This document shows positions 59,816-64,000 of a DNA stretch of 64,000 nt, piece by piece. The DNA is from JBEIHX01 sp040381075 (GTDB lineage: Bacteria > Pseudomonadota > Alphaproteobacteria > Caulobacterales > Aquidulcibacteraceae), in contig JBEIHX010000021.1 in assembly GCA_040381075.1 (NCBI GenBank), forward strand, positions 1 through 64,000, given 5' to 3'. The notes beneath the pieces were generated by a model. That model was not told the origin of the DNA and did no database searches. It was given only the letters and a program-made list of their open reading frames with translations. The number at the start of each line of letters is the position of its first letter. Position 1 is the first letter of the stretch. Both the position numbers and the translations under genes were made by a program.

Positions 59816-61219
59816 TCAAATCGCTCCAGCGGCGAGCGCACGCGCCCGCTTGGCGATCGCCTCGACCTCGGCGGCGATCTGCGGGTCAGTCTCGATGAGC
59901 GCGTTCACCTTCTCGCAGGCGTGCATGATCGTGGAGTGATCGCGGCCACCAAACCGCTTTGCAATCTCCGGAAATGAACGGCCAGTCATCACACGGCAGG
60001 CGTGCATGGAAATCTGTCGCGGCCAGGAATAGACCTTTTTTTTGCACTTGCCGGTGAGGTCGCTCATCTGAATTCGGTAGATCTCGCATGCGGCGCGCAT
60101 GCAGTGCTCCATCTTCGGCTTCAGCTCGATGACGGAAACGATTTCCTTAAGTGCGTCCTGCACGGCTTCTGAGGACACGGGCTTTCCCACGATGACTGTG
60201 TTGAAAAGGATGCGGTTGACGGCCCCCTCCAGGATCCGGCCCGGCGCTTGAACCCGGCCGGCGATGTAATCCACCATGATCGGGCTCAGCTCGAAGCCTG
60301 GGTGGGTCTTCGCGATCTCGAAGGATTTCGCCCGGACGATCGCGGCGCGCAGTTCGAAGTCGGGCTCTGACATGGTGCACAAGAGCGCGCCCATCAGAAC
60401 ATTTTTGAGGCGCTGATCAAGCCCGTCGATTTTGGCCGGAGACGTATCGCCAGCGATCAGGATTGTGCGGCCTGTAGCGATGAACTCCTGGATGGTGTGC
60501 AGAAGCTCTTCCTGCGTCTTGGGTGCATTTGCGATCACCCCAAGATCGTCGATCGCAAGGACGTCAGCCTGGCGGTATTCATCCTTGAACGTCGAGAGAT
60601 CATCGCTGCGGATCGCCGACACAAAGCCTGACTTGAAACGTTCTGCTGTGAAGTAACACGCCCTCGCGCCTGGACGTGCTTCCTGCGCGTGCGCCACGGC
60701 GCCCCTGAGCAGATGCGTTTTACCAAACCCATGGGGCGCTGCAATCATAATGACGGGTGAGAAGCGCATTTCTCCTTGGGCGGCGCGCTTGCACGCCTCG
60801 AAGGCCACGCGGTTGGATTCTCCGACAACGAAGTTCTCAAGCGTCTGGCCGGCGATAGTCTTGGCTGGTTCGACAAGCTGCGGTCGGGTTGAGGCTGCGA
60901 GGGCTTCTTCAACAATCGCCGGCAGGTTTGCCCGCGCCTCAAAGAAGAGCTCGCGTGGCCCATCGGGCGCGCCATCAAGAATGTCAAAGCGCGCCTGCAG
61001 CCGCTGCGCCAAATTCTTGCGCACCCAGTCGCGCGCGAATTCGGTTTCGGTGGCGATCACCACCCGACCGTCGAATTCGCAGGCGAGCGACATTGGTTTT
61101 ATCCAAGAGGCGTACGTTTGTTCGCCCTTCTCCGCACGAATTTCATCGCACGTAGACGCCCACGCAGCTCGCGTGCTGCGTCCCGCCGGCCGTGCATGGC
61201 CGAACCCTGCCCTGTCCAT
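59816..61219 (-). CDS. dnaA: chromosomal replication initiator DnaA, divergent
   Basis: Initiates replication by binding DnaA boxes. The 467 aa keep domain I (AEKGEQTYASWIKPM), an AAA+ domain and a domain IV helix-turn-helix with the DnaA signature GRDHSTIMHACEK (residues 426-438). The AAA+ part departs from type: Walker A reads A-PHGFGKTH (161-169) without the first Gly; Walker B is LAIDD (221-225). The box VII segment reads DQRLKNVLMG where ordinary DnaA has DRxxSRF, so the arginine finger is Val274. The sensor-2 Arg in GRILEGAVNR is kept. ATG 61219 is the open-frame start; shorter starts are possible. It is the only dnaA in view, at the classic locus. Confidence 0.9.
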   Translation of the reverse strand: MDRAGFGHARPAGRSTRAAWASTCDEIRAEKGEQTYASWIKPMSLACEFDGRVVIATETEFARDWVRKNLAQRLQARFDILDGAPDGPRELFFEARANLPAIVEEALAASTRPQLVEPAKTIAGQTLENFVVGESNRVAFEACKRAAQGEMRFSPVIMIAAPHGFGKTHLLRGAVAHAQEARPGARACYFTAERFKSGFVSAIRSDDLSTFKDEYRQADVLAIDDLGVIANAPKTQEELLHTIQEFIATGRTILIAGDTSPAKIDGLDQRLKNVLMGALLCTMSEPDFELRAAIVRAKSFEIAKTHPGFELSPIMVDYIAGRVQAPGRILEGAVNRILFNTVIVGKPVSSEAVQDALKEIVSVIELKPKMEHCMRAACEIYRIQMSDLTGKCKKKVYSWPRQISMHACRVMTGRSFPEIAKRFGGRDHSTIMHACEKVNALIETDPQIAAEVEAIAKRARALAAGAI

Positions 61220-61709
61220 GGCTTTGCAGCCCCCTGTTATCGTTGCGTCCGAACTGCGCCCGGCCTGGTGTTTCCGTCACCCAGAACGCCCCAGTCCTGT
61301 CAGGAACATAGGCCGTGTGCAGATATATTCGAGACGTTGACGAAATTGTAACGATCTGCCCGGCGGCCTCCAAATGGAAAATCATGCGGTTGGAGAGATT
61401 TATATGTTGAAATTCCCTTGTCAGGCGTTCTAGCGGCGGCAGAGACTTGAAAGCACGCGACAAAATGCAAGAAGGCGATCGGATGTTGGGAGGTCGCCGG
61501 GCCTCAGGGCGCTTTCTGGCCGGGATACGAGGGGGCGGCCACGCCCGGACGTCGCGCGCAGTCAATCGCGTCACGCCAGATTAAGCTCTCCATCGGGCGA
61601 GGGGCGCGCGTCCCCGCATCGGGCATGTCCCAGACGGACAGACCCGAACGCTCAGTCAGACATCAGATCTGGCGCGGGGCCTGTCGCCGGACGCCAGCGC
61701 GACCGGGGC
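61220..61709. other. gap between dnaA and rpsT (490 bp)
   Basis: An AT-richer stretch (61315-61420) lies upstream of dnaA. I find no cluster of TTATCCACA-type DnaA boxes, so an origin is not supported here. A candidate promoter is listed separately. Confidence 0.5.
61397..61424 (-). promoter_or_regulatory. candidate dnaA promoter
   Basis: On the minus strand CTGACA (61424-61419), a 16-bp spacer, then TAAATC (61402-61397). The -35 is good, the -10 only fair. It lies about 180 bp before the dnaA start. Confidence 0.35.
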
Positions 61710-61982
61710 TCAGGCGCCGCCAATGATCGCCTTGGCCCGCTTGGCCAGGCGGGACGCCTTCCGTGACGCCGTATTCTTGTGCATCACGCCCTTCCTGGCC
61801 GCACGCATGAGCTCCGCCTCGGCTGCACGGCCGGCCGCAGCCGCCGCGGCGCCGTCACCAGAAGCAATCGCCTCTTCCGCCTTGCGCACAAACGTCTTCA
61901 CGCGCGACCTGCGCGCCGTGTTGATCGCGGTGCGCCGAGTGATCTTGGCTACCATCTTCTTGGCGGACTTCGTATTGGCCAT
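61710..61982 (-). CDS. rpsT: 30S ribosomal protein S20
   Basis: A small ribosomal subunit protein binding 16S rRNA, 90 aa as usual. It begins MANTKSAKKMVAKITRRTAIN and has SRVKTFVRKAEEAI, then GVMHKNTASRKASRLAKRAKA, the conserved basic C-terminus. ATG 61982 follows GAGGGG. The longer open frame up to 62111 is not family-like. It lies just upstream of dnaA in the same direction, an arrangement known from other alphaproteobacteria. Confidence 0.98.
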   Translation of the reverse strand: MANTKSAKKMVAKITRRTAINTARRSRVKTFVRKAEEAIASGDGAAAAAAGRAAEAELMRAARKGVMHKNTASRKASRLAKRAKAIIGGA

Positions 61983-62142
61983 TGGCCCCTCGAGCTCAGG
62001 ATTATCGGTCTGATCTACTGCGCCGCACGACCGGACCATTATGACCAGCGTTGGCCCAGGCCCCTGCACGAACAGGGCGCGGTGTGTAACAAAGGGCCGG
62101 TCGAGCGTCAATCCAATTTGGCGCCGGACCTGGCCTGCGAAG

Positions 62143-62916
62143 TCAGCGGTTCTTGAAGTTCGCCGGGCGTTTTTCGATGAAAGCGCTCATGCCTTCTTTC
62201 TGGTCCGCAGTGGCGAAAAGCGCATGAAAAACCCGTCTTTCGTACATGACGCCCTGGGCCAATGTCGTCTCGAAAGCGGCGTTCACCGCCTCCTTGCAGG
62301 TCTCCACGGACACGCGGCCATAGCCAGCGATCGCCTTGGCCGCTGCGAGCGCCTCTTCCAGCAGCTTGTCCGCCGGGACCACCCGCGCCGCGAGGCCGCA
62401 TCGTTCCGCCTCTGCAGCGTCCATCATCCGCCCGGTCAGACACAGGTCCATGGCCTTGGACTTGCCCACGAAGCGGGTCAGTCGTTGGGTGCCGCCGGAG
62501 CCGGGAATGACGCCGAGCTTGATCTCAGGCTGCCCGAACTTCGCTGTATCCGCCGCAATGATGAAATCGCACATCATCGCCAGTTCGCAGCCGCCGCCGA
62601 GCGCGAAGCCCGCCACCGCTGCGATTGTCGGCTTGCGACACCGCGTCAGACGCTGCCAGCTGGCAAGGAAGTCTTCCCGCTGCACATCGCAAAAGGTCTT
62701 GGCGACCATCTCCTTGATGTCGGCCCCGGCGGCGAAGGCCTTGGCAGAGCCGGTTATGATGGCGCAGCCCAGCGACGGTTCAGCCTCGTAAGCGTCGAGA
62801 ACCGCGTTGAGTTCGCCAATAAGGGCGGCGTTGAGGGCGTTCAGCGCCTCCGGCCTGTTCAGCGTCACCAGGAGGACGCCATCGGCCTCGCTCACGATAA
62901 GGGTCTTGTAGGCCAC
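62143..62916 (-). CDS. enoyl-CoA hydratase/isomerase family protein
   Basis: A crotonase-fold enzyme of 257 aa that hydrates enoyl-CoA in fatty acid or amino acid breakdown. The oxyanion-hole strands are LNRPEALNALN and AFAAGADIKEM. The core helix AAVAGFALGGGCELAMMCD holds one catalytic Glu (in GCELA), and the second lies in GQPEIKLGVIPGSGGTQRL. Both Glu of a true hydratase are present. GTG 62916 has AGGAGA six bases upstream; the open frame reaches 63075 but overlaps the fabA start. It is divergent from fabA and downstream in the direction of rpsT. Confidence 0.93.
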   Translation of the reverse strand: MAYKTLIVSEADGVLLVTLNRPEALNALNAALIGELNAVLDAYEAEPSLGCAIITGSAKAFAAGADIKEMVAKTFCDVQREDFLASWQRLTRCRKPTIAAVAGFALGGGCELAMMCDFIIAADTAKFGQPEIKLGVIPGSGGTQRLTRFVGKSKAMDLCLTGRMMDAAEAERCGLAARVVPADKLLEEALAAAKAIAGYGRVSVETCKEAVNAAFETTLAQGVMYERRVFHALFATADQKEGMSAFIEKRPANFKNR

Positions 62917-63057
62917 GGCTGTCTCCTGGTCGGATTGAATGCTGATGCTCTCACTAGCATGTGGCGCCGCCGCGTCGAACAGCGCAAGGCGGGCGAGGCG
63001 CTTGCACTGCGCGCCCGTCTTGGGCAGCGTGCTGCCAGCAACAGAAGTCGGGGCGTC

Positions 63058-63666
63058 ATGACGAACGGCACTCATTCATCCCCGGGCGAGCGGGCATCCG
63101 TGATCGACCGGCCATCCTCATTCGATCGGCCATCCTCATTCGATCGGCCATCCTCATTCGATCGGACGGCGCTGATCGCCTGCGCCAGGGGCGAACTGTT
63201 TGGCGCCGCCAACGCCCAGCTGCCGTTGCCGCCCATGCTGATGTTTGACCGCATCATCGAGATAACGGCCGCCGGCGGGGCCCATGGCAAGGGCAAGGTG
63301 GTGGCCGAACTCGAGATTGATCCCGGCCTGTGGTTCTTCTCCTGCCATTTCGAAGGCGATCCTGTGATGCCCGGGTGCCTCGGGCTCGATGCGATGTGGC
63401 AGATTGTGGGGTTCTTCCTCGGTTGGTCCGGGCACCCTGGTAAGGGACGTGCGCTCGGGTGTGGCGAGGTGAAATTCACCGGGCAAGTCACCCCGAATGT
63501 GAAGAAGGTTCAGTATGTTATTGATATAAAACGCGTCTTTGCGTCCAGACTGATCTTGGGCGTTGGCGACGGCGTGATGCTGGCGGACGACCGTCCGATT
63601 TATGCCGCCAAGGATCTGCGGGTCGGGCTTTTCAAGCCGGAAGCCCTCGCGGCCGGGACGATGTAG
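63058..63666 (+). CDS. fabA: 3-hydroxydecanoyl-[ACP] dehydratase FabA with repeat-expanded N-terminus
   Basis: Dehydrates and isomerises C10 intermediates to start unsaturated fatty acid synthesis. The 202 aa contain the hotdog core: LMFDRIIEIT, then LWFFSCHFEGDPVMPGCLGLDAMWQIVGF with catalytic His97 and Asp111 (spacing 14, as in E. coli), KFTGQVTPNVKKV and YAAKDLRVGLF. The N-terminus is about 30 residues longer than E. coli FabA and contains the hexapeptide DRPSSF three times in a row (residues 17-34), encoded by an exact 18-bp DNA repeat. ATG 63058 is the only ATG before the repeat in this frame close by. fabB follows. Confidence 0.95.
   Translation: MTNGTHSSPGERASVIDRPSSFDRPSSFDRPSSFDRTALIACARGELFGAANAQLPLPPMLMFDRIIEITAAGGAHGKGKVVAELEIDPGLWFFSCHFEGDPVMPGCLGLDAMWQIVGFFLGWSGHPGKGRALGCGEVKFTGQVTPNVKKVQYVIDIKRVFASRLILGVGDGVMLADDRPIYAAKDLRVGLFKPEALAAGTM
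63110..63163 (+). repeat. in-frame tandem repeat, 18-bp unit x 3, inside fabA
   Basis: Three exact copies of GGCCATCCTCATTCGATC (63110-63127, 63128-63145, 63146-63163), encoding repeated RPSSFD. Unit length is a multiple of three, so copy-number changes would keep the reading frame. Confidence 0.95.
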
Positions 63667-63752
63667 AGTCGATCGGGTATGTCATGGCGATCAGCGATGC
63701 GAGGGCGGCCTGTCAGGCCGCCGCGGCGCAGGCTGACGGGGGAGGCAGCATG

Positions 63753-64000
63753 ATGCGTCGGGTGGCCGTCACGGGGCTGGGGATCGTCTCTTCAATTGGC
63801 GACACTGCGGGCGAGGTGCTGGCCAGCCTTCGTGACGCGCGCTCTGGCGTCGTATCAGCGCCGGAGTACGCGCAACTTGGATTTCGCTGCCAGGTCCACG
63901 CCCAGCCGGCGCTCGATTGGGAGCAGGCGGTCGACCGGCGGGCGGCGCGTTTCCTGGCGCAGGGAACCGGCTGGGCGCATGTCGCGATGGAACAGGCGAT
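63753..64000 (+). CDS. fabB: beta-ketoacyl-ACP synthase I, N-terminal part (cut by window end)
   Basis: The first 82 codons read MRRVAVTGLGIVSSIGDTAGEVLASLRDARSGV and continue with EYAQLGFRCQVHAQPALDW, the normal N-terminus of FabB. FabB elongates unsaturated intermediates made by FabA. GGAGG lies seven bases before ATG 63753; a tandem ATG at 63750 is also possible. The frame is open to the edge, so catalytic Cys-His-His residues are outside the window. It follows fabA by 86 bp, the common fabA-fabB operon. Confidence 0.92.
   Translation, partial: MRRVAVTGLGIVSSIGDTAGEVLASLRDARSGVVSAPEYAQLGFRCQVHAQPALDWEQAVDRRAARFLAQGTGWAHVAMEQA

Noticed and set aside
61220..61709. Replication origin next to dnaA
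   Set aside because: No cluster of DnaA boxes or 13-mer-like repeats was found; AT enrichment alone is explained by a promoter.
62041..63057. Upstream extension of the fabA frame by 339 codons
   Set aside because: It is antisense to the enoyl-CoA hydratase and rpsT start region; FabA similarity begins only after ATG 63058.

Overview
The window looks like chromosome from a GC-rich alphaproteobacterium of the Caulobacterales/Hyphomonadaceae-Maricaulis type. The case rests on several things: the order fliQ-fliR-flhB-cckA, a ChpT phosphotransferase for the same CckA-CtrA relay, small flagellins of 274-278 aa with a FlaG, sigma-54-type flagellin promoters, and a rpsT-dnaA-dnaN-recF-gyrB block. 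No species can be named from the sequence alone. I see no tRNA, rRNA, CRISPR array, prophage or insertion sequence.

Layout. 0-0.6 kb: a remnant of a DMT/EamA transporter and a 16-bp tandem repeat. 0.6-6.8 kb: an MBL-fold hydrolase divergent from fliQ, fliR, flhB and the hybrid kinase cckA. 6.8-11 kb: a PPK2 kinase, a DUF1330 protein, a haloalkane dehalogenase overlapping a short hotdog protein, and a luciferase-like flavin oxidoreductase. 11-14.7 kb: two flagellins, flaG and a divergent flagellin-like protein. 14.8-26.1 kb: mostly housekeeping genes (purB, DUF4424, lepB, SRPBCC, SMP-30, nitronate monooxygenase-like, dsbD, a redoxin, rsmD). 26.5-42.2 kb: the accessory part. It holds a GntR regulator, an aconitase-family two-subunit dehydratase with an isocitrate-lyase-family lyase, a TonB-dependent receptor, a nitrilase-superfamily protein with Ser at the catalytic Cys position, two PuuE/imidase-type deacetylases, a GNAT protein, a 125-aa unknown, a YjbR protein, an AbgT transporter, a cysteine hydrolase and an MFS carrier. 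42.5-53.6 kb: a second DUF1330 protein, a SleB-type hydrolase, nadC-nadB-nadA, serS, chpT, a monooxygenase-fold protein, a VOC protein and icd. 53.9-64 kb: a frameshifted voltage-gated K+ channel, gyrB, recF, dnaN, dnaA, rpsT, an enoyl-CoA hydratase, fabA and the start of fabB.

How the genes fit together. CckA and ChpT are the upper part of the relay that phosphorylates CtrA; a CtrA-like site sits before fliQ, and sigma-54-like promoters precede the flagellins. The accessory block can be read, by inference, as uptake (TonB receptor, AbgT, MFS) plus C-N hydrolysis (imidase-like, amidase-like, nitrilase-like proteins) feeding a hydroxyacid route (hydratase plus C-C lyase) under GntR control. 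The replication block is ordinary in gene order, but its DnaA is strikingly divergent in the AAA+ domain.

The window also carries at least six unrelated short tandem arrays (7-18 bp units) in gaps, one of them in frame inside fabA. Several perfect or near-perfect palindromes sit before operons and are listed as candidate regulatory sites.
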